Positions 1 through 12,101 of a stretch of DNA of 64,000 nt are shown piece by piece; within the stretch, counting starts at the first letter, position 1, and each line of letters starts with the position of its first letter. The position numbers and the translations under genes are program-made. The stretch is from positions 3,401 to 67,400 of the forward strand of contig MNCI01008326.1 in NCBI GenBank assembly GCA_015680685.1, in the 5' to 3' direction. The stretch comes from Gnetum montanum (taxonomy: Eukaryota; Streptophyta; Gnetopsida; Gnetales; Gnetaceae). The notes under the pieces are model-generated. The model searched no databases, was not told the origin of the DNA, and worked only from the letters and a program-made list of their open reading frames with translations.

Positions 1-172
1 ACTTGCTTAACCATACACCGTGACACTTACAAGCAAGCCTGGGAAGACAACGAACGATTAACCCCAAGTGTTTCTTGTGGCGTTAAGGCATTTAGTCTAC
101 GGAGTTCGACCGGATCGCGCGTGTACGCTCGTATTCGTATGGTTGAGTGTAGGGGTACCTCGCCACTCATCA
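1..172 (+). mobile_element. LTR end of element D (A/B/C LTR family), truncated by the window edge
   Basis: The last bases (CGCCACTCATCA, ending at 172) are the reverse complement of the first bases of the LTRs at 24198 and 31931, so this is the U5 end of an LTR on the + strand. No tRNA primer site follows. Integrase sequence starts directly after it, so this is a 3' LTR or a solo LTR inserted into element E. It keeps many CpG sites (about eight between 103 and 137) where the copies at 24.2 and 31.9 kb mostly have TG or CA. That marks it as the least decayed member of the family here. The rest of the element lies outside the window. Confidence 0.8.
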
Positions 173-602
173 GTGACTATAGTCCTAGGTATGCCAAAAT
201 GGACTACTATGTTATCTAGTATAAATCTATAGACTTGTTGAGATGTTATTTTCCTTAGAAAAATAGCTTCAACCCGCTTTGTAAAGTATTTAGTTGTAGT
301 GATGATGAAACTATGTATTGTGGAAGACTTAGGCATTATATGTCTAATAATGTTAAGTTCCCATTGTTGAAATGGCCAAGTTATTTCAGTAGTATGTAAC
401 TTAGTTGATGACACATGTATTAGGATACTATGCTGTTGACATGTGTCACATGTTTTGACCTTCTACAGGCAATTTCTTTACATATCAAATCATAATAGTC
501 AAGTTGCTTAATTTTAGTGGTCATGACTTTAGGTTTTATATGTCCTCCATATACACTGTCATGAACTTGCTCAAGGACTATGTGGGCTTCAATTTTTCCC
601 AA
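173..602 (-). pseudogene. Integrase N-terminus and core of Tat-like Ty3/gypsy element E (broken)
   Basis: Read on the minus strand, 420-602 matches the H2C2 zinc-binding end of gypsy integrases (EQVHDSVYGGHIKPK), with the distal cysteines lost. 173-414 matches the start of the catalytic core (WPFQQWELNII, then HSFIITTTKYFTKRVEAI, then FGIPRTIVT). The residue at the first catalytic Asp position (ATDYFTKW in intact relatives) is Lys. The core stops right before the second catalytic Asp, where LTR D has inserted. The apparent frame running on into the LTR is accidental. The product would have joined element cDNA to host DNA; this copy cannot be active. Confidence 0.85.
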
Positions 603-1330
603 GCATACTAATAATATGTCATCATAAGATCATCAATATAATGTGTTATCACCTATGATGACATACTATTTTGATATTTTATCTACAACATCCTTTTAAT
701 AAGTAGTTAGGCCCTATGAAGTTTCACCATGCATAAGATGAAACTTGATATCATCATACCACTTCTTTTGAGAAGTAGTATGGACAAATGCTATAGATTC
801 ACCATTAGTGTTCTGCATAATGGGAGTAGCACAATTGATGGTTAATGAAGGTAACTTGCTAAGCACATCTAGTGTCATGCTAGTGACTAGAGTTGCAATG
901 GAATTAGCTAATATGTTTTTGGTTCAAGTTATATGTTGGATACCAAATTCTATAAGTTCTTGCATTCGTTTCTTTCCTAGGTCATAGTAAGGTTGCAAAT
1001 GTTTGTCTTTACATGAATAAGCCTCAATTACTTAGTTAACCATGTGTTGTGAATCACCTTGTCTCATTAGGCATTTGATTCATATGTCATGAGCCACCAT
1101 CATCTCATTGATCAATCCTTCATACTCTACCAAGTTTTTGGTACATGGGAATTCAAGATGATAGGTGAAGGATTGAATTTCACTAGAAGGTGATCATATG
1201 ATGGCAATAGCACTAGCCCCATGGGTAGTTGAAGCTCCATTAAAGTGCATAATTACCTCATATCCCTTGAGCACTTCAATAACAATGTTGACATGCTCAT
1301 CAAGAAATTTTGGGTCAATGGTTGCATGGT
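603..1330 (-). pseudogene. Second (archaeal-type) RNase H and linker of element E
   Basis: The minus strand encodes EVIMHFNGASTTHGASAIAII near 1194-1260, then LEFPCTKNLVEYEGLI, HMVNQVIEAYSCKD-like sequence (with stops) and a LANSIATL segment. Together these follow the order of the extra RNase H domain found after the first RNase H in Tat-lineage (Ogre/Retand-like) plant gypsy elements. A linker into the integrase zinc finger follows at 603-860, with residues resembling WYDDIKFHLMHGE. Several stops interrupt it. A second RNase H is the main reason for calling E Tat-like rather than Athila-like. Confidence 0.75.
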
Positions 1331-2640
1331 ATTCTATTGGGGAAATGGTAAGTTGTGTAGCTATTGTGTGACCTTTTGTTAAGGCTTGATAGATGTAATG
1401 CAAGTCAAACTTGGTTGTTATGGATTTCCAATGGGCTATATGGATACTTGAATAAATATTATTTGTTACAACTCTTAGCATGTTATCATTGCAAATGTTG
1501 TTCGCTTGGCTCCTAAAGAGGTTGTTGACTAGGGCTAGACAATAATTCTCCACTTTAATGTATTGAACCTCATAGGAAATTAATACATGACTTAGGTAGT
1601 ATATAGGTATCTTTACTCAATCATCTTGTTTCTAATAGAGTAGAGAAGAAATGGATGTGTTAGAGATAGTAAGGTAGATGTAAAAAGATTTACTCTTTTG
1701 TGGAGATAGACCATGGGTAGTTGTGTCAACTCTTGCTTAAGGTTTTTAAAGGCTTCTTAGCACTAAGCCATTCACTCATAGTAAACTCCGTTCTTAATCA
1801 AGTGTTGCATGGATTGTAACGTATGCGTTAGCCTTATGATGAACCTATAGATAAATTGTAATCTATCTTGTAATTCCCCAAGCTCCATAAGGTTAGTTAG
1901 TGCTGCCAAGTGGGATATGGCTTTAATCTTATCTAGATCAACATGTATCATAGTTTCAGATACTAAAAAGCCTAGAATCTTACTAATTTTAACACTAAAG
2001 ACACACTTCTTATGATTAACCCTATGCTCATACTTGAGGCATCTTTTCAACACAAAGTCAAGGTCATGCACAGGGTGATTGACCATTTTATATTTAATAG
2101 CTATATCATCCATGTAGTTGTTGAGAAATCTTGGCATGTAATCACTAAAGATATATGTCATGACTCATTAATAAGTGGCTCCTCCATTATTCAACCCAAA
2201 AGGCATCATGATGTAATAAAAATTTCTTCAAGGGATCATGAAGGTTGTACAAAGTTGGTGTTCTAGGTTAATTCCAACTTGGTTGTATCTCGAGAACCCA
2301 TCCATGAAGGATATTAAGGCATCTATGAAAATAGTATTGATAAGTTAGTCAATACTAGGCAAATGGAAATCATCTTTTATAGGAACCTTGTTCAGATCTT
2401 AGAAATTAATACATACACATATACTACCATTTTTCTTAGGGACTACCACTATGTTGAACACCCATTCCACATAATCAATAGATCGAATAAAACTAGTTTG
2501 ATATAAATTTTAAATTTTATCATAGACTACTAGGACCAAATCTAGTCTAATCCTATGATTTTTTTGCTTACGATGTTATGTTGCACTAGGCATGATTCAA
2601 GACCTACCATATCCTCATATGACCAAGTAAAGGTCATAAT
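1331..2640 (-). pseudogene. Reverse transcriptase and first RNase H of Tat-like element E
   Basis: The minus strand carries the RT blocks in order: EWVFNIVVVPKKNGSICVCI (about 2420-2490), LNKVPIKDDFHLPSID, SFMDGFSRYNQVGIN, YYIMMPFGLNNGGATY, then MTYIFSDYMPRFLNNYMDD. The catalytic box reads YMDD (2105-2116), so both Asp residues are kept. It continues with VNHKKCVFSVKISKILGFLVS. The RNase H part follows with IPIYYLSHVLISYEVQYIKV and a connection segment (1331-1553). Stops and small frameshifts break it. It served to copy element RNA into DNA; it is now a relic. Confidence 0.88.
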
Positions 2641-3139
2641 GCTATCTTGCAGGACCTTGGTGATGTCTTAAGCATGTTGAGGTTCTAGTGAGGAACATAG
2701 TTTTAGTATTTTCTCCTTGCCACTATGTGTCATGATAGAAACCTCAACTAGAGAGTCCTCAATAATGTTGCCAGCCTCAAGGTCAAGGATTTTAACTAGG
2801 TTTTTTGATGACTAAAGAGGTTTTATCTATAGAGGCTATGTGGTCGACAAGGTTCAAGCTCAAGATCTAAGTAATTAGGATTGAGGATTCATTCAACATC
2901 ACCATGTGGTTCACTTAGGATCAACCATACACTAATTTGCTCTTAGGTATCCATACTCCTATCTTGCATATCAACCATAAGCACATTAAACAACATCTGC
3001 ATGATAAAATAAGTAAACAATGCCAAAATAATGTAAAATGTTCTAGTAATAATGTAATGCTAAGCCAAACACATTGCATTAGTGGTTAAAAAAGATTGAA
3101 ACAAGACTATTAAAGGTTATTGGAGGTATGTTAAATAGA
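2641..3139 (-). other. Region upstream of the E reverse transcriptase, no gene recognised
   Basis: In element E this is where the protease-RT linker should lie. The minus strand shows short stretches of coding character but no protease D-S/T-G or D-L-G motif that I can place with confidence. Confidence 0.4.
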
Positions 3140-3790
3140 TGGAATGAAATGAAGGCTAAATAAGATTAGATGATGGACAAATGATGGTGAAATGGAATCA
3201 AATGAAGGCTAAATGATGGTCAAACTCCATTTAATGGTGTCATTTAATGTCAAAATTGCATCAATAGTAGGTTTAAGATGAAAGACCATGAAATGAGGCC
3301 AAATAAGGATCAAGTGATGGTCAACTATGGTAAAATGATAACCAAATGATGGTTGAGCCTTGTCAAATGATGTCGAATAAGCCTAAAGCATGGTTAGCTA
3401 ATGTTACAACATATAAGACTAAGTAACTAAGATGAACAAAATGACCAATAGCATGAAATAGAGGTCAAATGATACCCAAATGATGTCCAAATGGGATGAA
3501 ATGAAGCCCAAATGATGATCAAATGTTCGATGAACCCCATAAAATAATATCAAACAAGGTTAAACAAGGTCATATCAAGGTCAGAAAACATGGATTGATG
3601 TCAAGTCATGTTAATCAAGGTCAAGTGGTGTCCAATGGTAGAAAAATTTGATGGAATGAGACTAAAAGATGTTAAAATGATGAAAAATGAAACTAAATGA
3701 CACCAAATGATCCACCAATAAAGGTCAACAATGTGTACCAAGGTTAAAACAAGTTGAAATGCTAAGGAATAAGAGCAAACAAGTTAGGAT
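3140..3790. repeat. Cryptically simple region built from CAAATGATGGTC-like motifs
   Basis: Variants of a roughly 11-13 base motif (CAAATGATGGTC, AAATGAAGGCC, CAAATGATGTCC) recur dozens of times with irregular spacing, for example at 3175-3240, 3290-3375 and 3465-3525. There is no fixed period, which suggests repeated slippage of a short unit followed by mutation. No reading frame survives. Confidence 0.6.
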
Positions 3791-3949
3791 GAAAAACATG
3801 TGATAAAAGGTAGTTAGTATTGGTTAATCAAAATTAGGTTTTTCTAGTTTTAGGCCTTAGAAAGTTATGGTAGGAGGCTATAGGATTGATAGGGAAGTTT
3901 GGGGACCCAATGAGGCTATTTTGAGATTTCAAGGTCAAAATTGGGGCTT

Positions 3950-6180
3950 CTTTAGGTATCAACATTGGTCAACATGGGTGGGGTAAGACCCAAGGTAGAT
4001 AGTATGGAAATGTGGGTTTCTGGATTTATTATGACCATTTTTAGGATCCTAATTATTTGTATGATCAAGAAGATGGGTTGGGGATGAAGATTTATTAATT
4101 TTGATGTTGATTTGATCCTTTGAAAGCTGTAAATGCAACTTGGAACTACCATCCATGCTAGGACTATGCTGGCCAGTATGGTCCTACTGTGGTTCCATGT
4201 AAAAAGTGTGTTTATGGCATCCCAAGGTTGAAATTGGTGTTTTGTTAACTTCCTATGGTAGCTTAGGCTCATGAGGGAACTAGTCATTCACAAGTCAAAA
4301 TATGCAACCAAAAGTGTATTTTTGGATCTTTCTCCCCAAAGCTATGCTAGTTGGCATAGTTGGGGATGGGCCTAGTGTGGATAGATTAAGCTTAATATTT
4401 TTATGTTTTAAAGAGGATCAAATTGTAGTTGTGTTCAAGGTTTTGAGATTGTATGCTTCCATAATCAACTTTTAAGGCCAATTGATGGAGGTTATGCTAG
4501 TAAAACCTATTTGGAGATTCAACTATGCGAAAGCCACATTGTTCAACATGGCTCTAGCATCCTTCATAATAGTTACAATTTATTTTTGGCCCTTGGTATG
4601 TTTTAGAGGTAAACTAACCATGTTTTTGAGCTCCTAGGGTTGCTAGTATTCATGGTAAGGGTTTAGGCTTATAATTGTCAATGTTGATGGTTATTTGAGT
4701 CTTGGCATGATCATACCCCCTTAGACTACATTGGCCAATGCAGTCCCAGAATGGATTAGCACATACAATAAGTTTTTTTCAATTTATTTAATTAATTTCC
4801 ATGGTTTTATGGTTCTTAAAGGCCTAGGATAATCCATTAAGATATTAATTTATCCTATTTATGTGCTGGTTTTGGTTTTCCTTAGAGCATGCATGTTGGG
4901 ACTACACTGGCCAATGTGGATGGGAGATTTCCCAACATGGTTAAGATGGTTGTTATGAAATTTGAGCTATTTTAACTTGTTATTTTGTTCCCTATGGTTA
5001 CTAAGGACTCTTGGAAACTGTAAATGTCATGGTGTTCCACTCCAAAATATTTTCAAGACATTTGATAACCAAACCTTCACTAAATACACTAGCTAGCATA
5101 GTTGGGGTTCCTCCCAGCATGGTTGAGCTAAAATAAATGATATTTATTACCTTGTAGTAGGTTCTAGGAAATTCTAGAGTTGCTAAAAGATTTTCCTAAG
5201 GTTTGGGTCTTAGTATGGTGTATCAAATTTAACATATTTATGGCTTTTAATAGAATTTTCATAGAACATCAATGTTGGCTAGCATTGATGGAGGCTTCCC
5301 TAGCATGGATAGGATAAAAGTGATATTTGACTAGTTTTATCTAATCATTTCATGTTCTAAGGCTACCAAAGCCTTTGAGGAGGTTTGAAGGCTATGATGT
5401 GTGATTCTAAAGATCAATATTGGTTCTTTATGGTGATACTTCAAGCATCCACATTGGGACTACACTAGCCAATGTAGCTTAGATGATTCCTAGTGTGGTT
5501 CCAAGTTTGAAGTTGGGTTTTTCCAAATTATAGCTGATTACTTGACATTTTGGGTTGATTAGAAACTTCAAAGAGGTGTAGAGGTTAAGAGGTGTAATTT
5601 TGGAGGCTATTAATGATAACTAATGGTTAAAACCCTAACAACCATGTAATGGCTATGCTAGCTAGCATGGTTGGAGTATCCTCTAGTGTGGCTCACTCAA
5701 GAAAAGTGGTTTTCAACAATTTTTGTTAAGTTGTTTGAACTTTTGGGACTATTAGAGGCTTTGACTAGGGTTTAGGGCATGGACTAATCATCTTGGTATC
5801 AATTTTAGCCTTTATTGATTTTGGAAAGTGTTACCATGCTTGAGCTATGCTAGTTAGTGTGGATGGCCTCTAGGCTATCATGGTTATCCAAAATAACAAA
5901 TTTTGTTAGTGGGTTTTGGCTTCCTTGATGTTTAATTTTTACAATGTGTTAACCTTCAATTTCCAATTTTGGCATAGAAGGATTTTTGGCTTCAATGTGT
6001 TGTGAATGGTGGCTAGAAGACAATTCTTGGAATTGGTTAAGGTTTGAAACACATTTGATGTCCTTTGGAGGCTTAACCCCAACATAGATGTGGGTATGGA
6101 TTCTAAATCCCATTGTATTGGGATTTTGGGTATTTTTCTTGGGAGGCATCTAGTGTGGCCCTCCCAAGTTTAAATGGTCT
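3950..6180. repeat. Degenerate tandem array of about 185-bp units (about 11 copies)
   Basis: A landmark resembling CTATGCTGGCCAATGTGG followed by CCTAGTGTGGTT recurs at about 4167, 4350, 4535, 4730, 4910, 5094, 5277, 5468, 5660 and 5850, with weaker copies near 3965 and 6050-6160. Spacing is 180-192 bases. Between landmarks the units also share a middle part (a TTCTAAGG...GCTAAAG...GAGGTTTGGG pattern) and an end resembling GGCTTTTTATGG...AGCATCCATG. Units are strongly diverged. The array lies 5' of the E pol on its strand, between pol and the + strand gene at 6519. Tandem arrays inside Tat/Ogre-type elements are known, so an origin within E is plausible. Confidence 0.65.
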
Positions 6181-6518
6181 TTTTATTCCACAATTCCCAC
6201 CAACCCAACATGGTTCAAGCTTTCCCCCTTTACACTCTCAGTTTAGTATCAGTTGATTGAATGAATTGCACAATGTGTTTTTATAGGTAGTGCATAAGTG
6301 TGGAAGTGGTTCTTACATGATAATATTGCAAAAACTCATCTTCTCATCTCATCTTAAACACATAGTACATAGCACTAGAGCTCCTTGAATAATTTTTGCT
6401 TCAACTCCACCAATCCTTGGAATTTCTTGAACATCCTTCATCAAGGCGTAGCCTAGTTGCAAGGAGATTGATAAAGGAGCTACCAATTTTGAGCATTTTA
6501 AATTTCTTAAATCAAGAT

Positions 6519-9500
6519 GTCAAAGAGGAGAGCTTCAACAAGAAATAATCCATTCTTGGAGGAGGTAGAAAGAGCTACCTAGGAACTCTTCACCCTACCA
6601 TGACTTTTTCTTGGGAAAGGTTCAATTGCTATGACTGCCAAGTACATATTCCTAGCTATTTTTTTACATGAATTTTTACAATTTTCTTAGTTAGAACCTA
6701 GGCATTTTGGCTTATCCTCACTTGTATGTTGCATGAAATTTATTTTTGTGAAAATTCTATGGTAGATATAGGTCATGATTACATAGTTATAGTACTTTTT
6801 TGGTCTTAAAAGTTTCTTATTTTAAGTTATAAATTCCTATTTAAATTGTTTCGCGTATTTTTTGTTGTTTTTCTTTAAAAAGTAATGCTTCTTTCCTATT
6901 TTTTTATAATAAAAGGGGTAGGAATTTTTGGTTTTTTGGGCCATGATTTATTTTCCACTACTTACTGGTTCAACTAGTTGTGGAACCATTGAATTCTAAC
7001 TTATAGTTAATTTTCTATGAATTTTTCTGTAAGCCAATACATAGTGGGTTTTTGATTTTTTGTTATTTTACCTTCTTGAAACTAGGCAATGTTGACACCT
7101 ATAAAATTGTTTAAGCCAACGTCCTAGCTTCCTAGTGATGCTCAAGGCTATAAAGAAGGATTTTAGATCGATTCTAGTGTTTTAAAATTTCTTTTGATGT
7201 TCTTTTAGAATGATTTACTACATCCATTTTCTATAGTTCTAGTTTTCTTATGAGAATTTTGTCAAATTTTCTATGATTTTGGGTTGTTGTACAAATTTTT
7301 TCTAGGCCTGGAACTATAGTGTAGATGTTAAATTTTATTAAATATTTATGTATATATAGTACCAAGACTTAGAAAGAATTTTTAGTTCAAATTTATAATT
7401 TTCTATGTAAGTGTAAATTGTCTTGTACAATTGCAATTTTGATTGTCGGAAATATAAAACTTCTTGGATGTATAGGCAACATTGGTGAATTTTAGGAATC
7501 TTTTGTTCAATGTTAAAAATTCATATGGGGAGTTTTATGTTGTATTTTTATTTTCAATAGTCATTTGAAATTTTCCAAATATTTAACTAGCCTCTTATAG
7601 TTTTTACTATAGCTACTTTCACTATTAACTTGGATTTAGAGTATAAATTTTGTCAAGTTAAAGTTGGAATTGTGTGACTATTGTTGTGGGTTGTATTTGG
7701 GTAAAAGCTAATCTTTGTGGGTTTTAATTTTTACATAAAATTTTGATAATTTTGTAATGCATATTTTTACCATGTAGGATATCTAGTTTTATTTAGTTGT
7801 CATGCACAAACTATTCATAATTTTGCTTGGGCTTCATCATTTTAGCATACATTGTTTGGTTATCTTGGTTTTGTATATGAATGTTGGTGTTGCATCCATG
7901 TTCTTCTTGTCATAAATTTTCAAATTTGGTTTACTATTATGTAGGGTTATGATATTTAATCTTTTGGTTGGTGCAAGCCCTTATTGAACCCCATATTAGT
8001 AGTGATTAAGCTAGAGGGGCTTTTGTGTTGTATTCATACATTAGGGTTCAAGATCCCACATGTAGACATGGTGTTGGTTCATGCCAAGGGAAATGGAGTT
8101 CCTAGCCTATCTATTTTATAATTTTAGTGTGATGGTGTGGTCACACTTAGCTTCTAAAAAAATGGCCATTATCATGAAAACCTTGTGATCCCATTCTTCT
8201 AGCTTAATCATCAGATTCATAGTTGATGATCTTGGCTCTCATGTTGAAGGCGAATAATTCAATAACATATACACTAAAGGGACATGTAAGTTGTCCATAA
8301 TATGGGACATGCCTAAATTAATTTAGTACAACACTGACAACATGTTGCTGGTTGGTCACCATGTAAACACATTATTTTAAAACCCTCCTCACACTATCTA
8401 CCATTTAGAGGGGTAAGTGAAAATTTAAGTTTTTTCATTTTTTTTGGTTTATTTTTGGCTTTATTAAGTTACTTGGGTTTAATAGTTTGTTGTTTTGGTT
8501 GACATGCTTATAGGTGTAGGATGGATGATCATGGGCTAATCAAGAGTGACTAGAGCTTGCCCTTAGCTCAAACACCATTGGAGGTATTTACAAAAGGCCA
8601 AGTGGTGAGGCTCATTGTGATGGAGCAACTTAAAGATGGATTTGGTAGATACATCACATGCTATGCCAAAGAATACTATAGGTTCTTGATGAATGAAACA
8701 AACCACAGTTGGTGGGGAATCCCTGATTTTTGTGCATAGACAAGTATGTCTCTTGGGGTCCCTAGGCTACCTTCACCATGTAAGGGAAGTAAGTATTATC
8801 TTCTCTTTTCTATGTAAACATTTTATGGTCATATATTTGTTTGAGTTGTTTAGGCTCTAATTTTTTAGATGGTTTTATTGGTATGGTTATAAGTTTTATT
8901 TTAATTATTTAAACTTCTTATATTTTTTGTTTTTTACATGATATACTTATGCTTAAGCTAACATGCTCTTCTTGTTTTGTTGTAGGGGCTACCTCTTCCT
9001 CCACCCTTAGTTTGAGAACTTTGGGACATGCTGAGAAGACACTTACCCTCAAGATCAATGAGGTGGATTAGGTGCAGCATTGGTTGTCTAGCCAAGTATC
9101 TAAAAATCTTCAAGCAAACATCACTAGTGTAGGTTTGCTTGATCTTTTTATGGCTCCTAGCCCAATCATCCCTACTCCTGAGATGGTGAATATCATTGAT
9201 TCCTTCAAGAAGGAAGTGAGGATGTTCATCACCGAAGTTCATGGTGTGTTTATCACCTTGGTCATTGATGAATCTACCTTCAATGACATCTTAGGTATTT
9301 TCCATGAAGGTATGATAGTTGCCTCCAAATAAGGGAAGGATGCAAGTAATCTGGAGGAGGTTGAAGGATGGATAAACATTCATCATGATCATTCTGGATT
9401 GTTCCTAGACTAGTTCCAATATGCATAGGGAATGGAGGTCTATCTAGTGTTCCAGTCCTAGGCATTCTGAAAGTTGCTGTCATAGAAGAAGATCATCAAC

Positions 9501-10565
9501 ATTACATAGGCATGGACCATGAAAAGGCTACCATAGAGGTTTCTTACTTCAACTAGACTACTCATTTGGTTTTGAACCTAAGGGGAAATCAAAAGGACCT
9601 TACTACAATATGCCATATGTTTTTTTCATTTTTTGTAACATATCTAAGAAAGTTTGGGAAGTTTCTAGTGGTGCAGAAGGATGAATGATGAGTGTGTCAG
9701 GATCCATCCTATCTTTCTAAGCCTTGGATGAAACTTATTTATCCTACCATGTAGGCTTAGGACCCATGAGAGCATGTTGAAATATCATTATCCATTACTA
9801 TTAAGCATTTTAGTGATGTACATTGTGCTTCACTTGATAGTATGAGAATTGAGGCATAGGTTACCCATGAGAACATTTAGAAGGCCAAGACGTTAAGTGC
9901 TAAAGTTGATGGTTCATATAGAGTGAAATTGAAAAGATCCATTATTGAACAAATAGCATCAGTCATCAAGAAACCTATGATGAGGAGGCTTATTATTAAA
10001 CTTGGCCAAGCACATCATATGGTGGTAGGTACATTCAATTTGTTTTATTATATTTTTGTTTAATTTGGTTGGTGTTTATGTTTCATGTTATATTGTTATG
10101 TTGTTGTTTTAGCCTTCAGCAAAATAAGCTAAGTGGTTCTATGTTTTGTCTTTATTTTTCTTCTACATAAACAATAAGAACTGGTGGCCTAAGCAACAAT
10201 GGTAGAGGAAAAGTAGAAACATCTAGAGGAGGAGTTTCTATAGTGGCATGAGGATGAGGGGTTATCCAATGCTACATTGGATGACCTTGATGCTATACTT
10301 GATCGTTTACAGCTAGGTGAATCCATCACTATCATCCTAGATGATATCGTGGGTATTTATGAATTTCATTTTTACGTGTTGCATTATATATTTTCATCTT
10401 TAAAGCTTGGCTCTAACTATATAAGCTAATTCATGCATGTTGTAGTTCTTGAATCTCATTTGGGTGCCTCAACCTCTACATTTCACATAAAACCATCGAT
10501 GGAGGTTCCTAATAACATGGAGTTCATCATTGTAGTAATTTACATCCTTAAATTAGCAACCTAAG
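6519..10565 (+). pseudogene. Intron-containing broken gene, similar to plant retrotransposon extra ORFs
   Basis: Proposed structure: exon 1 from ATG 6519 (MSKRRASTRNNPFLEEVERA) to about 6639; a T-rich intron of about 1.9 kb; exon 2 about 8516-8789 (LPLAQTPLEVFTKGQVVRLI, then GRYITCYAKEYYRFLMNET) ending at a GTAAGTA donor; exon 3 from about 8986 after a TTTTGTTGTAG acceptor to about 10026; exon 4 about 10130-10350 (ATLDDLDAILDRLQLGES); exon 5 from about 10444. Exons 2 and 3 join in one frame that continues for roughly 180 codons with only stop substitutions. Segment GVFITLVIDESTFNDILGIF and the later SKGPYYNMPYVFF part recall the plant transposon-protein domain (Transposase_32-like) also seen in ORF2 of A and B. 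Function unknown. It lies antisense to element E and ahead of an LTR-like tail at 11.0 kb, so its parent element is uncertain. Confidence 0.55.
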
Positions 10566-11479
10566 ACATTTAAAATCTAAGCATAAACACATTATTAAGG
10601 TTTGAAAATTTTGAGAAATGTCAAAAACTAGCATTTGTGTGATCCATAGCCTTGTTTTGCAACCTTGAATACTTTGAAAGCAAGTTGGTATCTATGTTGG
10701 ACACCTACAACTTCCAACATGATACAATTACATTAAGAATGGAACACCACCTAACTAGAGTTGTAGATTTAAACAAAAATTAGCAAGGAGTTGTGAAATA
10801 TTAAAGTTGGAAAGTACGTAGATCATGGAGTTCAACTATAGAATACAACTTGCTAGCTCCAACAGGATTCAAATTTCATTTGGATAGTCTTCTTATGCAT
10901 TTTAGCATACAATCTCTACTTTTTTGAACTCTAAAATTTTATCATTTTTTTTTTTAATAAATTTTTCTAGTTCATTTGCAATGTATATTTTATTCAAAAT
11001 CTAATTTTTATGTTTATTTTTTGTTGAATCTACAATTTTATTTTCTTCATTTACATTTCTTAAGCCCTTGGGTAATCAACTAGACCATCCAGGGCACCTT
11101 GAATCTTGTTTCTTGAAGGCCCTTGGGATCCAAGATTAGGTTGTTGTGCTAGGAATTCTTAGTTCTTCTAGTAACCAGATTTTCCAAGTGCTACACTGGG
11201 GGTATGTGGTTCCATTATATTTGAGGCTATACCCCCACAAAAACCAATGAAATTACCATATTTGGTAGTTCCCAAGGCATTTTCAAGCTTCCCAAGCACA
11301 AATATAGATATGATATGACTTTTTACATTTGGGAAGTGAGGCTACAACAAATTTTGATGGGTTGTTTAGCCTACAAAAGAACAAGTATGTAAGATCACAA
11401 CTCATGAGGCTACAAAGCTCACATTTTACAATGAAAATCCAACCTCAAGTATAAGGGCAAAGGTTACAAGGTCAAAAAG
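10566..11479. other. Unassigned repeat-derived stretch with a tail resembling the LTR of element H
   Basis: No gene is visible. About 11020-11140 resembles the last part of the LTRs at 41.1-42.1 and 49.6-50.6 kb in the same orientation (TTGAATCTACA, then AAGCCCTTGGGTAATCAAC, then GGCACCTTGAATC). This may be the 3' LTR of a + strand element that owned the gene at 6519-10565. Confidence 0.35.
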
Positions 11480-12101
11480 GTTACAACATTTTTTTTCTTA
11501 GTGATGTTTCAACATGGTTTTCCAACTTAGGTACATCCACACTCAGAGGGTAAAATCTTTGCACACCTCTAGACTTTGTTCCTTAAAAATGTGATTTATA
11601 GGGTATCATAATCTTTACAAAGTTTAAGTTGCACTTAGAGTATTTTATTACTAGACAAGCATTGAACCTCATAAGGTTCCAAAAAACTCAATATGTATTT
11701 TCAAGGATCCCACAACCTTTATAAAACACGAGCTCCACATTAGAGTATTTCATCACTATGAACACACTAAACTTCACAAGGTCCTGACGAGCTCAATAAA
11801 GATGTATTTCTAAATGAAGCACATCAACCCTATAGGGCTTGCAAAATGAGAGAAAGAATCAAGAAAAAAAAATAACTCACTTTACAAATTCTGTACAATA
11901 AAGATCTCAATACATACAACAATTCACAAATGATGAACACAATTAGGAACAAAGCTAATTCACTTAATGGAGATTATGATAAATATTTCAAAATTAATAG
12001 TGCTTATCTTTCCCAAGAATTCTACTTTTTTTATAGCCTTTTGTTTTTCAAAAAAACCTTGGAATTTATGCAACAACTAGGAAATGACAAATTGGAACGT
12101 A
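11480..12101 (-). mobile_element. 3' LTR of copia element G, distal part (interrupted)
   Basis: Matches the 5' LTR of G from about 38165 to 38765 along its length, including CACACCTCTA, CAATAAAGATGTATTTC-like and TGATGAACA segments. The first 60 or so bases (left edge) are diverged or lost, so the boundary is approximate. Element B is inserted after 12101. Confidence 0.75.

Noticed and set aside
2012-2266. Open frame on the + strand
   Set aside because: It is antisense to the RT of element E, whose minus-strand translation matches RT motifs.
1331-2640. Endogenous pararetrovirus as source of the RT
   Set aside because: The RT is followed by RNase H, a second RNase H and integrase, which fits a Tat-like retrotransposon and not a caulimovirus.
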